NCBI GenBank assembly: GCA_902784865.1
Contig: CACZWL010000017.1
Location: forward strand, 1 to 51,687
DNA length: 51,687 nt
DNA from: an uncultured Bacteroidota bacterium
Lineage (GTDB): Bacteria; Bacteroidota; Bacteroidia; Bacteroidales; P3
Direction: 5' to 3'
Positions 43,875-51,687 of the stretch are shown in pieces (positions within the stretch are counted from its first letter, which is position 1; the number at the start of each line of letters is the position of its first letter). Made by a program: the position numbers and the translations under genes. The notes under the pieces are model-generated. The model had not been told where the DNA came from and did no database searches. It saw only the letters and a list, made by a program, of their open reading frames with translations.

Positions 43875-44695
43875 ACACGAATTTCAATCTATTTATGTCT
43901 CAATTAAAAGAGACTAATGCAACCCTCGATTTTTATTGTGATTTCAAAAAAATCTCAAAAAATGTAGAAGAAATCGCAATAAGTCTGAATATGCTTAATT
44001 ATTTAATTGGTAAAGAGGATTTAAAGGCTGCCGTAGAAGCACTGTGGCGAAGAGACTGGCGGGTCTTTGATACCTTGCACATCTTGATAGCAGTACGCAA
44101 AAAAGACAAAAAGAAATTTTTCGACAAGACAGGTCAATTTCATACGATACAATCCCTTTTCCAAAGTGTAGATGGTGTGATGGAGTTCCTTGAGGAAACT
44201 GGATTGTCCGAAATCTTCAGAAATAAGAAAATAACCAATCTTGAGGACTACGTGTTTGGTGTTGAGACAGGACTTGATACAAACGCCCGAAAAAACAGAA
44301 GTGGGAAACTTACGGAATTATTAGTTGCACGCATTTTCACAAACGCAGGTCTTGAGTACCGGGAGCAAGTATCTTCTCTCGAGTTTCCTCCAGTTTCATC
44401 CGCGCTTGGTGTCGATCAGAAAGTATTTGATTTTGCGGTAACAAAGAACGGTGTAACTTATTTGATAGAAGTGAATTTCTATTCTGATGGTGGTTCAAAA
44501 CTAAACGAAGTCGCACGCTCATACACAGAACTTGCTCCTAAAATCAATAACTTACAGAAATATGAATTTGTCTGGATTACTGATGGCATAGGATGGAACA
44601 AAGCACGTAACAAACTACAAGAAGCATTCACCACAATACCCAAAGTATACAATCTAACCACTATATCGGATTTTATAGCCATATTTGACGAGTAA
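43871..44695 (+). CDS. dpnB: type II restriction endonuclease, DpnII/MboI family
   Basis: 274-aa nuclease. Asp187 in VFDFAV and the LIEVNFY strand with Glu200 and Asn202 form a variant PD-(D/E)xK site, followed by the family-specific YSDGGSKLNEVARSY. It should cut GATC 5' of G. It lies between two methyltransferases and overlaps both neighbours at start and stop codons (ATGA, TAATG). Base composition is low in GC, unlike adk and obgE. Confidence 0.88.
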   Translation: MNTNFNLFMSQLKETNATLDFYCDFKKISKNVEEIAISLNMLNYLIGKEDLKAAVEALWRRDWRVFDTLHILIAVRKKDKKKFFDKTGQFHTIQSLFQSVDGVMEFLEETGLSEIFRNKKITNLEDYVFGVETGLDTNARKNRSGKLTELLVARIFTNAGLEYREQVSSLEFPPVSSALGVDQKVFDFAVTKNGVTYLIEVNFYSDGGSKLNEVARSYTELAPKINNLQKYEFVWITDGIGWNKARNKLQEAFTTIPKVYNLTTISDFIAIFDE

Positions 44696-45528
44696 TGATT
44701 CCGGCGTACTTATCTAAGTCTAACGATTTCTCGCTTTTCCACGGCGATTGCATGGAAATCATCAACAGTTTGCACGACTGTTCTTTCCAGACAATTTTTG
44801 CCGACCCCCCTTATTTTCTAAGTAATGGCGGAATAAGCATACAAAGCGGGAAAGTTGTCTGTGTGGATAAAGGGGACTGGGACAAAGGTGGCACACCAGA
44901 ACACATATACGCCTTCAATAAGCAATGGTTGTCTTTATGTCGAAAAAAACTCAAAGACGACGGTACAATATGGATTACAGGTACCTATCACAACATAAAT
45001 ACCGTAGCCACATGTCTTGCGGAGTTAGGCTATAAATTACTCAACATGATAACGTGGGCAAAGACAAATCCACCGCCAAACATTAGCTGCAAATACTTCA
45101 CCTACTCCACCGAGTTTATCATTTGGGCGCGAAAGCATGAGAAACAAACTCATTTTTTTGACTACGAAACCATGAAATATATCAATGGCAACAAACAAAT
45201 GCGTGATGTGTGGAACCTGCCATCAATCGCACAATGGGAGAAGTCGTGCGGCAAGCATCCCACACAAAAACCCTTGGCTTTACTTTCTCGCATTATTTTA
45301 GCCTCTACTAAACGAGATGACTGGATTCTCGACCCTTTTGCCGGTAGCAGCACAACAGGCATTGCCGCCAATTTACTGGGAAGAAAATTTGTGGGAATTG
45401 AAAAAGAACAGCAATTCACAGACCAAAGCATAAGAAGAAGATTAGAAATCGACGACCCTAGAATAGCGGAAAAATACCGAATGAAAATCAATGACATAAA
45501 AATCTTGGAACTTAATAGGATGATATGA
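44695..45528 (+). CDS. dpnA: second methyltransferase of the DpnII-type system (DpnA-like)
   Basis: 277-aa beta-class methyltransferase. DPPY comes first (37-40, [12 protein letters not shown]), the target-recognition region is in the middle, and the AdoMet-binding [11 protein letters not shown] (about 218-228) follows, the order of the beta class. DpnA-type enzymes also methylate single-stranded DNA and in Streptococcus pneumoniae protect incoming transforming DNA; that role here is inference. It is last in the operon, and its stop overlaps the obgE start (ATGA). Confidence 0.88.
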   Translation: MIPAYLSKSNDFSLFHGDCMEIINSLHDCSFQTIFADPPYFLSNGGISIQSGKVVCVDKGDWDKGGTPEHIYAFNKQWLSLCRKKLKDDGTIWITGTYHNINTVATCLAELGYKLLNMITWAKTNPPPNISCKYFTYSTEFIIWARKHEKQTHFFDYETMKYINGNKQMRDVWNLPSIAQWEKSCGKHPTQKPLALLSRIILASTKRDDWILDPFAGSSTTGIAANLLGRKFVGIEKEQQFTDQSIRRRLEIDDPRIAEKYRMKINDIKILELNRMI

Positions 45529-46520
45529 CCAGCAACTTTGTAGACTATGTGAAGATACTTGTACGCTCGGGCAAGGGGGGCGCGGGGAGCGCGCACTTGC
45601 TACGGGTGAAGTACAACGCCAAGGCGGGTCCCGACGGCGGCGACGGCGGCCGCGGCGGCCACGTGATTCTGCGTGGCACCACGCAGCGGTGGACCCTGCT
45701 GCACCTGAAATACACCAAGCACGTCTTCGCCGAGAACGGGCAGAACGGCGGCGAGAACCTGCGCACGGGGCGTACGGGAGCCGACGAGGTGCTGGAGGTG
45801 CCGCTGGGCTGCGTCTGCCGCGACGCGGAGACGGGCGAGGTGCTCGGCGAGGTGACCGAGGAGGGGCAGGAGCTGATCATCGCCAAGGGCGGCCGCGGCG
45901 GCCTGGGCAACGACCACTTCAAGAGCGCCACCAACCAGACGCCGCGCTATGCGCAGCCCGGCGAGCCCGCCGTGGAGCGCTGGGTCATCATCGAGCTGAA
46001 GGTGCTTGCCGATGTGGGCCTTGTGGGGTTCCCCAACGCGGGCAAGTCGACTTTCCTCAGCACCGTCAGCGCTGCACGCCCGGAGATTGCCGACTATCCG
46101 TTCACTACGCTGGTGCCCAACTTGGGCATCGTGAAGCACCGCGACGACCATTCGTTCTGCATCGCCGACATCCCGGGCATCATCGAGGGTGCCGCCGAGG
46201 GAAAGGGGCTGGGGCTGAGGTTTTTGCGACATATCGAGCGCAACTCGATACTGCTGTTCATGGTGAGCTGCGAGCAGCTGGAGATCGACAAGGAGTACCA
46301 GGTGCTGCTCGGCGAGCTGCGCAAGTACAATCCAGAACTGCTTGACAAGCAGCGCATTCTGGCTGTCACCAAGTGCGACATCATCGACGACGTGATGCAG
46401 CGCCAGTTGAAGGAGCACCTGCCCAAGGGCATCGACTGCATCTTCATCAGCGCCGTGACAGGGCAGAATATACAAGAGTTGAAAGATATGATATTCAATA
46501 AATTGACCACAAATGCTTGA
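45525..46520 (+). CDS. obgE: Obg family GTPase
   Basis: 331 aa. Glycine-rich N-terminal Obg fold ([28 protein letters not shown]), then a G domain with [21 protein letters not shown] and TKCD. The C-terminal OCT domain of longer members is absent, as usual in this phylum. It assists 50S assembly and stress responses. The start is at 45525, overlapping the island's last stop, so its translation may now depend in part on the R-M operon. Confidence 0.96.
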   Translation: MTSNFVDYVKILVRSGKGGAGSAHLLRVKYNAKAGPDGGDGGRGGHVILRGTTQRWTLLHLKYTKHVFAENGQNGGENLRTGRTGADEVLEVPLGCVCRDAETGEVLGEVTEEGQELIIAKGGRGGLGNDHFKSATNQTPRYAQPGEPAVERWVIIELKVLADVGLVGFPNAGKSTFLSTVSAARPEIADYPFTTLVPNLGIVKHRDDHSFCIADIPGIIEGAAEGKGLGLRFLRHIERNSILLFMVSCEQLEIDKEYQVLLGELRKYNPELLDKQRILAVTKCDIIDDVMQRQLKEHLPKGIDCIFISAVTGQNIQELKDMIFNKLTTNA

Positions 46521-47109
46521 AGTTCTTAATCAACTGGATACGGAGTGTTTCCTCTGGATCAACCGCCACCATTGCACGGCGCTCGACTGGGTTTTCTGGA
46601 CGCTCAGCCAGCACTGGTTCTGGGTGGTGGCCATCGTGGCGGCCCTGGGAGCCATGACGCTGCGCCGCGAGTCGCGCCGGTGGTGGCTTGTTGGCATCGG
46701 CATCGCCCTCTGTTTCCTCCTGGCCGACCGCGGCTCGGTAGTCCTCTTCAAGGACACGGTCTGCCGCCTGCGGCCTTGCCATGTGCTTGAGGATGTGCGC
46801 ATGTTCCGCACGCACTGCGGGGGGCAGTACGGCTTCGTCTCGTCGCATGCCGCCAACGCTTTTGCCCTGGTGGCATTCTTCTGGATGCGCTACCGCCGGT
46901 GGGAGGGGCGCTCGCGCCGCCGCGCGCTGCTGGCGCCGGCGGTGATGCTGCTGTGGGCGCTGGCCACCTGCTACAGCCGCGCCTACCTCGGCAAGCACTA
47001 CCCCGGCGACCTGCTCGGCGGCGCCCTGTTCGGCACCCTGGTGGGCCTGCTGGTGCACCTGATTGTCAGCACGTTTGAAAAAAAGTTTCAAAAAAATGAA
47101 ACAAAATGA
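46513..47109 (+). CDS. PAP2 family phosphatase
   Basis: 198 aa, five to six membrane spans. Phosphatase motifs are KDTVCRLRP (about 78-86), SSHAANAF (about 114-121) and [12 protein letters not shown] (about 155-166), the three conserved PAP2 blocks with catalytic His. It likely dephosphorylates a lipid pyrophosphate such as undecaprenyl pyrophosphate. It overlaps the end of obgE by 8 nt. Confidence 0.9.
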   Translation: MLEVLNQLDTECFLWINRHHCTALDWVFWTLSQHWFWVVAIVAALGAMTLRRESRRWWLVGIGIALCFLLADRGSVVLFKDTVCRLRPCHVLEDVRMFRTHCGGQYGFVSSHAANAFALVAFFWMRYRRWEGRSRRRALLAPAVMLLWALATCYSRAYLGKHYPGDLLGGALFGTLVGLLVHLIVSTFEKKFQKNETK

Positions 47110-47181
47110 AATGCTTTACGTTTATAATGACGTGCTTGCTTATTTCTATCTTTATGGTAGAAAAAGAAAATGTGTTATTGG

Positions 47182-47216
47182 AGCGCCTGTCCAACTCTTG
47201 GGCGGGCGCTTGTTTT
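47182..47216 (+). terminator. probable terminator after the obgE/PAP2 transcript
   Basis: 11-bp stem agcgcctgtcc / gggcgggcgct with two G-T pairs (47182-47192, 47200-47210), followed by tgttttc. Confidence 0.55.
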
Positions 47217-47264
47217 CAATGCTGAAAACCAGGCACTTCCCCACCCCGCAGCCAGTCGCCGGAT

Positions 47265-47325
47265 AAAGAACAGACAAAGAACAGACAAAGAACAGTCCTA
47301 GCAGATACCTAGAGAATACCCACCA
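47265..47325. repeat. short 11-bp tandem repeat plus decayed repeat trace
   Basis: aaagaacagac occurs twice in tandem with a third partial unit (47265-47295). Directly after it, on the minus strand, ggtattctctaggtatctgct resembles decayed units of the dispersed repeat. The rest of the gap 47110-47341 has only the terminator above. Confidence 0.4.
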
Positions 47326-47341
47326 AAGACCCATCATCCGC

Positions 47342-47869
47342 ATGACAATCATCGACATTCTGCTGGCCATCCCCCTGGCATGGCTCATCTACAAAGGCTG
47401 GCGCCGCGGCCTGATACGCGAGGCGGCCACGCTGGCTGGCGTCGTCGCCGGCATCTGGGCCGCGGTCCACCTCTCGCAGTGGGTGGCCGAACTCATTGGC
47501 CTCGAGGGCGAAAGCGCCATCCTCATCGCCTTCTTCATCACCTTCGTCGGCGCCATGGTGCTGGCCTACCTGCTTGGGCGCAGCATCGAGGGACTGATGA
47601 AGGCCGCCAAGCTGAGCCTCGTCAACCACCTGGCCGGGGCCCTGCTCGGCATGGCCAAGGCACTCTGCATCCTCGCCGTCGTCCTCAACGGTCTCGTCAT
47701 GCTCGACAAGGGCGAGGTCATCCTCAGCCCCGAGACCAAGGAGCGCAGCATCCTCTACCGCCCCGTCTACGCCACGGGCAACCGCCTTATGGCCTCGCTC
47801 AAAGACTTCATCGCCGAGCACGGCCGCCAGGCCCGCGACCTCATCGGCACCAAAAACGACCCGCAATGA
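47342..47869 (+). CDS. CvpA family membrane protein
   Basis: 175 aa with four membrane spans at about 5-22, 26-45, 60-80 and 100-120, then a cytosolic tail with an amphipathic helix. The GWRRGLIREA loop after the first span is the CvpA signature. The family is linked to colicin V production and envelope homeostasis, with no known enzymatic role. Its stop overlaps the dus start by 4 nt. Confidence 0.88.
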   Translation: MTIIDILLAIPLAWLIYKGWRRGLIREAATLAGVVAGIWAAVHLSQWVAELIGLEGESAILIAFFITFVGAMVLAYLLGRSIEGLMKAAKLSLVNHLAGALLGMAKALCILAVVLNGLVMLDKGEVILSPETKERSILYRPVYATGNRLMASLKDFIAEHGRQARDLIGTKNDPQ

Positions 47870-48810
47870 TACTGGCACCCATGCAAGGGCTCACCGAGGC
47901 CATGTTCCGCCGCGTCTACGAGCGCTGCTTCCCAGGCGCCATAGCCCTCGCCGTGTCGCCCTTCCTCTCGCTGACCCACAACATAGCCAGCGCCCGCGGC
48001 GGCATCAGCCGCGAGATACTCGAGGACGTGCTTCCCGAGAACAACCTCGGCGCCATGCCCGTCGTCCCCCAGATCCTCGGCAAGGAGGCCGACGAATTCA
48101 TAGCCCTCGCCGACGCGCTGGCCGACCTCGGATACAGCGAAATCAACTGGAACATGGGGTGCCCCGTGCGCAAAGTCGTCGGCAAACGCCGCGGCAGCGG
48201 CCTCCTGCCCCACCCCGACCTCGTCCGCGCCGTACTCGACGCCGTCGTGCCGCGCATCCCCACAGCCCTCAGCGTCAAAGTGCGCCTCGGCCTCAAAGAC
48301 AGCAGCGAACTCCAGACCCTCATCCCCATCCTCAACGACTACCCCCTCGCCTCCGTCACCATACACCCCCGCCTCGGGCGGCAGCAGTACACCGGCGTGC
48401 CCGACCTCGACGCCTTCGCCGACGCGCTGCCGCGCATCAACCACCCCGTCGTCTACAACGGCGACATCACCACCGCCGACCACGCCGACGCCATACGGCG
48501 GCGCTTCCCCTCGGTGGCCGACATCATGATAGGCCGCGGCATACTCTACTCGCCCACCCTGCCCCTCGACATCGCCGACCCCGGCCGCGACCGCGCCGCC
48601 GACAGGCACCTCGTCCGCCACTTCATACGCGAGCTCATCGCCGAAATCCACTCCGTCTACCCCTCCGAACAATCGCAACTCCGCAAAACGAAAGAATACT
48701 GGTGCCTGCTGTGGAAGTCGCTACCCATCAGCGAATTGCAGGCTCGCCAAGTCCTCCGGCAGGAGAAACTAACAGATGTTGATAACTTGATTGGCACCCT
48801 CCTGCAATAA
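47866..48810 (+). CDS. dus: tRNA-dihydrouridine synthase
   Basis: 314-aa FMN-dependent enzyme reducing uridine in tRNA D loops. APMQGLTEAMFRR opens the TIM barrel (FMN site), NWNMGCPVRKVVG holds the catalytic Cys99, and the barrel strands VKVRLG, VTIHPRLGRQQYTG and VYNGDI with MIGRGIL follow. The start at 47866 (ATGA overlap with cvpA) is supported by alignment. A long extension to 47380 in the same frame is antiparallel to nothing real and is rejected. Confidence 0.93.
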   Translation: MILAPMQGLTEAMFRRVYERCFPGAIALAVSPFLSLTHNIASARGGISREILEDVLPENNLGAMPVVPQILGKEADEFIALADALADLGYSEINWNMGCPVRKVVGKRRGSGLLPHPDLVRAVLDAVVPRIPTALSVKVRLGLKDSSELQTLIPILNDYPLASVTIHPRLGRQQYTGVPDLDAFADALPRINHPVVYNGDITTADHADAIRRRFPSVADIMIGRGILYSPTLPLDIADPGRDRAADRHLVRHFIRELIAEIHSVYPSEQSQLRKTKEYWCLLWKSLPISELQARQVLRQEKLTDVDNLIGTLLQ

Positions 48811-48839
48811 AAAACACAATTTCGCGTAATATATCATAA

Positions 48840-49742
48840 ATGAAACATACCCGCACATACACCCTCCTCGCCCTGCTGACGCTCGCCGCCGCCTGCCGCC
48901 AGCAACAGCCCGACGGCAACGTGAGCGACAGCGTCCGGCTCGAACTCCTCGACCGCGGCATCGACCGCAACCCCGACGACGCCAAGCTCCTCGCCTCGCG
49001 CGCGCAACTCCTCTTCAACCTCGGCCGCGTCAAAGAAGCCGCCTACGACATCAACCGCTCGCTGCAAATCGACCCCGACAACCTGCCCAACCTGCTCCTC
49101 AAAAGCGACATATTCTTCGCCAACGGCAACATCGAAGAAAGCTTCCGCTCACTCGAAGCCGCCGAACGCATCGCCCCCGACAACCTCGACGTCATCCTCA
49201 AACTCGGCGAAATCACCTTCTACGGCCGCGACTACGACCGCTCGCTCCGCTACCTATCCTCCGTCACCGAACGCGAACCCAACAACCGCGCCGCCCTCTT
49301 CATGAAAGGCTTCATCTACATCGAAAAAGGCGACACCGCCAACGCCGTCATACTCCTGCGCCAGGTCACCGACAAATTCCCCGACTACGCACCCGCCTTC
49401 GAAACCCTCGGCGTGCTCTATGCCAACCGCCTCAACCCCCTCGCCGCCGAATACCTCGGCACCGCACTCCAGCTCGACCCCAACAACACCAACGTCATCT
49501 ACAACCTCGCCAAATACCACCAAGACCTCGGCAACTACGAAACCGCCGAAAGCCTCTACAGACAACTCCTCGCCCTCAACCCAAACAGCGCCGACGCATG
49601 GCACAACCTCGGCTGGATACAAATGGTGCACCACGGCGACAACACCCTCGCCGCACAATACTTCGACAGCGCACTGGCCATAGACCCCGCCATGCAAAAC
49701 GCACTCACCAACCGCCAGCTGGCCCTCGAACAAACAAAATAA
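48840..49742 (+). CDS. tetratricopeptide-repeat lipoprotein
   Basis: 300 aa. Lipobox AAAC (Cys19), then about seven TPR units spaced by 34 residues, each with the pattern Leu/Ile-x2-A/G...A-x-(A)-x4, such as AEYLGTALQLDPNNTNVIYNLA and AESLYRQLLALNPNSADAWHNLG. Such proteins serve as adaptors for protein complexes in the envelope. No partner is evident. It ends 34 nt before pyrB. Confidence 0.88.
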   Translation: MKHTRTYTLLALLTLAAACRQQQPDGNVSDSVRLELLDRGIDRNPDDAKLLASRAQLLFNLGRVKEAAYDINRSLQIDPDNLPNLLLKSDIFFANGNIEESFRSLEAAERIAPDNLDVILKLGEITFYGRDYDRSLRYLSSVTEREPNNRAALFMKGFIYIEKGDTANAVILLRQVTDKFPDYAPAFETLGVLYANRLNPLAAEYLGTALQLDPNNTNVIYNLAKYHQDLGNYETAESLYRQLLALNPNSADAWHNLGWIQMVHHGDNTLAAQYFDSALAIDPAMQNALTNRQLALEQTK

Positions 49743-49776
49743 ACAACCAGAATACCAACATATCAATTATAATATT

Positions 49777-50694
49777 ATGAGCACATTAAAAGGACGCAAC
49801 CTCATCTCCATCACCGACTTCTCCAAACAGGAGTACATCGAAGTGCTGGACATCGCCGAAGGATTCGAGCAGAATCCCAAACAGAAAATCCTTAGCGACA
49901 AGGTGGTCGCCACGCTCTTCTTCGAGCCCTCCACCCGCACACGCCTCAGCTTCGAGAGCGCTGCCAACCAACTCGGCGCACGCATCATCGGCTTCTCCGA
50001 CCCCGGCGGCACCAGCGTCCAGAAAGGCGAGTCGCTCCACGACACCATCGTCATGGTCGCCTCCTACAGCGACCTCATCGTCATGCGCAACCCCAAAGAA
50101 GGCTCCGCACGCTACGCCTCCGAAGTCTCCAGCGTCCCACTCATCAACGCCGGCGACGGCGCCAACCAGCACCCCACACAGTGCATGCTCGACCTCTACT
50201 CCATCCGTAAAACCCAAGGCACACTCGAGAACCTCAACATAGCCATGGTCGGCGACCTCAAATACGGCCGCACAGTCCACTCCCTCGTCCAAGCCATGTG
50301 CAACTTCAACGCCACCTTCCACCTCGTCTCCCCCGTCGAACTCAAACTACCCTCCTCCGTCAAGATGAGCATCAAAAACGCAGGCCTCAAATACTACCAG
50401 TACACCGACCTCCGCGACGTCATACCCACCGCCGACATCATCTACATGACACGCGTCCAGCGCGAACGCTTCCCCGACCCCATGGAATACGAGCGCGTCA
50501 AAGACTCCTGCATCCTCACCGCCTCCATGCTTGAAGGCTGCAAACCCAACATGCGCATCCTTCACCCACTGCCCCGCGTCAACGAAATCACCACCGACGT
50601 CGACTCCACCCCCTACGCCTACTACTTCCAGCAGGCACAAAACGGCGTCTACGTCCGCCAGGCCCTCATGGCTGCAATCCTCGGTGTCAAATAA
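49777..50694 (+). CDS. pyrB: aspartate carbamoyltransferase, catalytic subunit
   Basis: 305 aa. Carbamoyl-phosphate binding loop STRTR (52-56) in FEPSTRTRLSFE, GDGANQHPTQ (about 128-137), and the aspartate-binding C-terminal domain with HPLPRVNEI. It commits carbamoyl phosphate to pyrimidine synthesis. The regulatory chain is encoded immediately downstream, so the allosteric holoenzyme (2 trimers and 3 dimers) is expected. Confidence 0.96.
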   Translation: MSTLKGRNLISITDFSKQEYIEVLDIAEGFEQNPKQKILSDKVVATLFFEPSTRTRLSFESAANQLGARIIGFSDPGGTSVQKGESLHDTIVMVASYSDLIVMRNPKEGSARYASEVSSVPLINAGDGANQHPTQCMLDLYSIRKTQGTLENLNIAMVGDLKYGRTVHSLVQAMCNFNATFHLVSPVELKLPSSVKMSIKNAGLKYYQYTDLRDVIPTADIIYMTRVQRERFPDPMEYERVKDSCILTASMLEGCKPNMRILHPLPRVNEITTDVDSTPYAYYFQQAQNGVYVRQALMAAILGVK

Positions 50695-50713
50695 CCTTTA
50701 AACCCGGAAAACA

Positions 50714-51175
50714 ATGGAAAACAAAAAAGAAATGGTAGTGTCAGCCATCGAAAACGGCACCGTCATCGACCACCTCCCCACCGAAAGCGTCTACCAAGTC
50801 ATTCGCATCCTCGGCCTCGAGCGATACACCGACGAAGTGCTCATCGGAAACCACCTCAACAGTGGCAAACTCGGCCGCAAAGGCATCATAAAAATCAAAA
50901 ACAAGCACTTCAACAAAGAGGAGATCAGCAAGATAGCACTCGTCGCCCCCTACGCCTCCATCATCGACATCGAAGACTACAAGGTGGCCTCCAAATTCAA
51001 CGCTGAAATACCCGACCACGTCGAAAACTTCGTCCGCTGCGCCAACCCCAAGTGCATCACCAACGCCGAAGTCGTCCCCACACGCTTCGACGTCGTCGAC
51101 AAAGAGAACCTCAAGCTGCGCTGCCACTACTGCGAGAAGTTCACCACCAAGGAGACCCTCAAATTCAGCGAATAG
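50714..51175 (+). CDS. pyrI: aspartate carbamoyltransferase, regulatory subunit
   Basis: 153 aa. N-terminal nucleotide-binding domain (VIDHLPTE near 18-24) and C-terminal zinc domain with Cys109, Cys114, Cys137 and Cys140, at the same positions as in E. coli. It carries the feedback site for CTP and ATP. It starts 19 nt after pyrB. Confidence 0.96.
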   Translation: MENKKEMVVSAIENGTVIDHLPTESVYQVIRILGLERYTDEVLIGNHLNSGKLGRKGIIKIKNKHFNKEEISKIALVAPYASIIDIEDYKVASKFNAEIPDHVENFVRCANPKCITNAEVVPTRFDVVDKENLKLRCHYCEKFTTKETLKFSE

Positions 51176-51177
51176 CC

Positions 51178-51555
51178 ATGCGGCGCTACTTCCTGATACT
51201 TGCAGCCCTCACGGTCGTCGTGGCGCTGGCCTTCATCTGGCTCATGCCCGGCCTGCCCACCGGCGCGGTACTCCTGCTGACGGGCTACTTCTGCATCGTG
51301 ACCGCCGTCCAACACTGGCTCGTCACCGGCAGCATGCGCAAGGATGCCCGCCGTTTCGTGCAGCTATTCCTCGCCATCACCGTCGCTTCGCTCTTCCTCC
51401 ACATGGTAGTGCTCGTAGCCTACCTCCTCACCACCCCCCAGCACGCCAGGCTCTTCACCATGGCCTTCGCCATCACCTTCCCCATCTACCTCATCTTCGA
51501 GACCACAGCACTCGTCATGCACATCAACCGCGAGAAGCGCAACAGGCAGCAATAA
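51178..51555 (+). CDS. hypothetical four-span membrane protein
   Basis: 125 aa, start two bases after the pyrI stop. Four hydrophobic segments at about 5-22, 26-45, 59-83 and 90-110 with a positive C-terminus (NREKRNRQQ). Short loops leave no room for an enzyme. It resembles small Bacteroidetes membrane proteins of unknown role. It is co-directional with pyrBI. Confidence 0.75.
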   Translation: MRRYFLILAALTVVVALAFIWLMPGLPTGAVLLLTGYFCIVTAVQHWLVTGSMRKDARRFVQLFLAITVASLFLHMVVLVAYLLTTPQHARLFTMAFAITFPIYLIFETTALVMHINREKRNRQQ

Positions 51556-51594
51556 CGACAATGCTCCTATAACAGAACAGGGCCGACAGTGAAG

Positions 51595-51687
51595 TGACCC
51601 CAAAAAGTTGGACGGATTAATAAAATCAGTTAATTTGTCTGCAGAAATGAGTTCGGTATTGTACCGGACTCATTTTTAGTTTCAGTT
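51595..51687 (+). mobile_element. one end of an IS3-family-like element (runs off the window)
   Basis: tgaccccaaaaagttggac (51595-51613) matches the style of terminal repeats of IS3/IS150-group elements as I know them. It is followed at 51645-51675 by a 14-bp hairpin (one G-T pair, 3-nt loop), of the kind such elements carry near their end against read-in transcription. No transposase is in the window. The call rests on remembered terminal sequences. Confidence 0.55.

Overview
The window looks like a chromosomal segment of a GC-rich member of the order Bacteroidales. Four things support this. Promoters of the Bacteroidetes type (TTTG, about 19-21 bp, TAnnTTTG) recur in the gaps. There are type IX secretion C-terminal sorting domains of both type B (gene ending at 10907) and type A (broken gene ending near 34234). 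Typical Bacteroidetes families are present, such as a DUF5723 barrel protein and GldI-like FKBP lipoproteins. Housekeeping genes start with little Shine-Dalgarno signal. Family and genus cannot be fixed from the sequence alone.

Layout. 1-2800 is an AT-richer accessory patch: a three-gene minus-strand operon led by a gene that joins a DnaN-like N-terminus to a DUF4417 domain, a deleted DUF4143-type ATPase relic, and several short repeats. 2831-10038 is minus-strand core: an M20 dipeptidase, a DUF58 protein, thioredoxin, Der GTPase, a DUF5723 outer-membrane protein and a lipoprotein. 10124-14659 holds a Usp-like gene and a 1250-residue T9SS cargo protein whose codon choice (third position G/T) is the opposite of its C-loving neighbours. 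14919-20747 carries a membrane glycosyltransferase, prfB, the SRP RNA, a decayed PIN toxin with its antitoxin, and priA. terC (20744-21703) overlaps priA. 21748-31966 has a split chromate transporter, argS, an acyl-ACP thioesterase, dxs, a GroES-like gene and alaS. 31824-34240 is a graveyard: a frameshifted protein kinase and a 5'-truncated LRR/InlB-repeat adhesin with an amber codon in its sorting domain. 34575-42542 runs tgt, an SGNH-like gene, a GT2 glycosyltransferase, an ECF sigma factor, a GNAT enzyme, tRNA-Arg, an NrnA-like phosphoesterase read in frame into an FKBP lipoprotein, a second FKBP and adk. 42610-45528 is a low-GC DpnII-type restriction-modification island set between adk and obgE. 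45525-51555 has obgE, a PAP2 enzyme, cvpA, dus, a TPR lipoprotein, pyrB, pyrI and a membrane protein. The window ends in what looks like one end of an IS3-family element.

The least expected structure is an intergenic repeat of about 80-130 bp, seen five times (near 5212, 14811, 22886, 28771 and 39288). It has an array of 11-bp units (consensus GGTATCTGGTA) followed by a perfect 18-bp palindrome in most copies, and in three copies a conserved tail. It lies in either orientation and falls into two subtypes. The other main points of interest are the DnaN/DUF4417 chimera, the seamless insertion of the DpnII-type island with an unknown zinc-ribbon-like partner, the phosphoesterase/lipoprotein fusion, and the CTG start of priA overlapping the terC stop.
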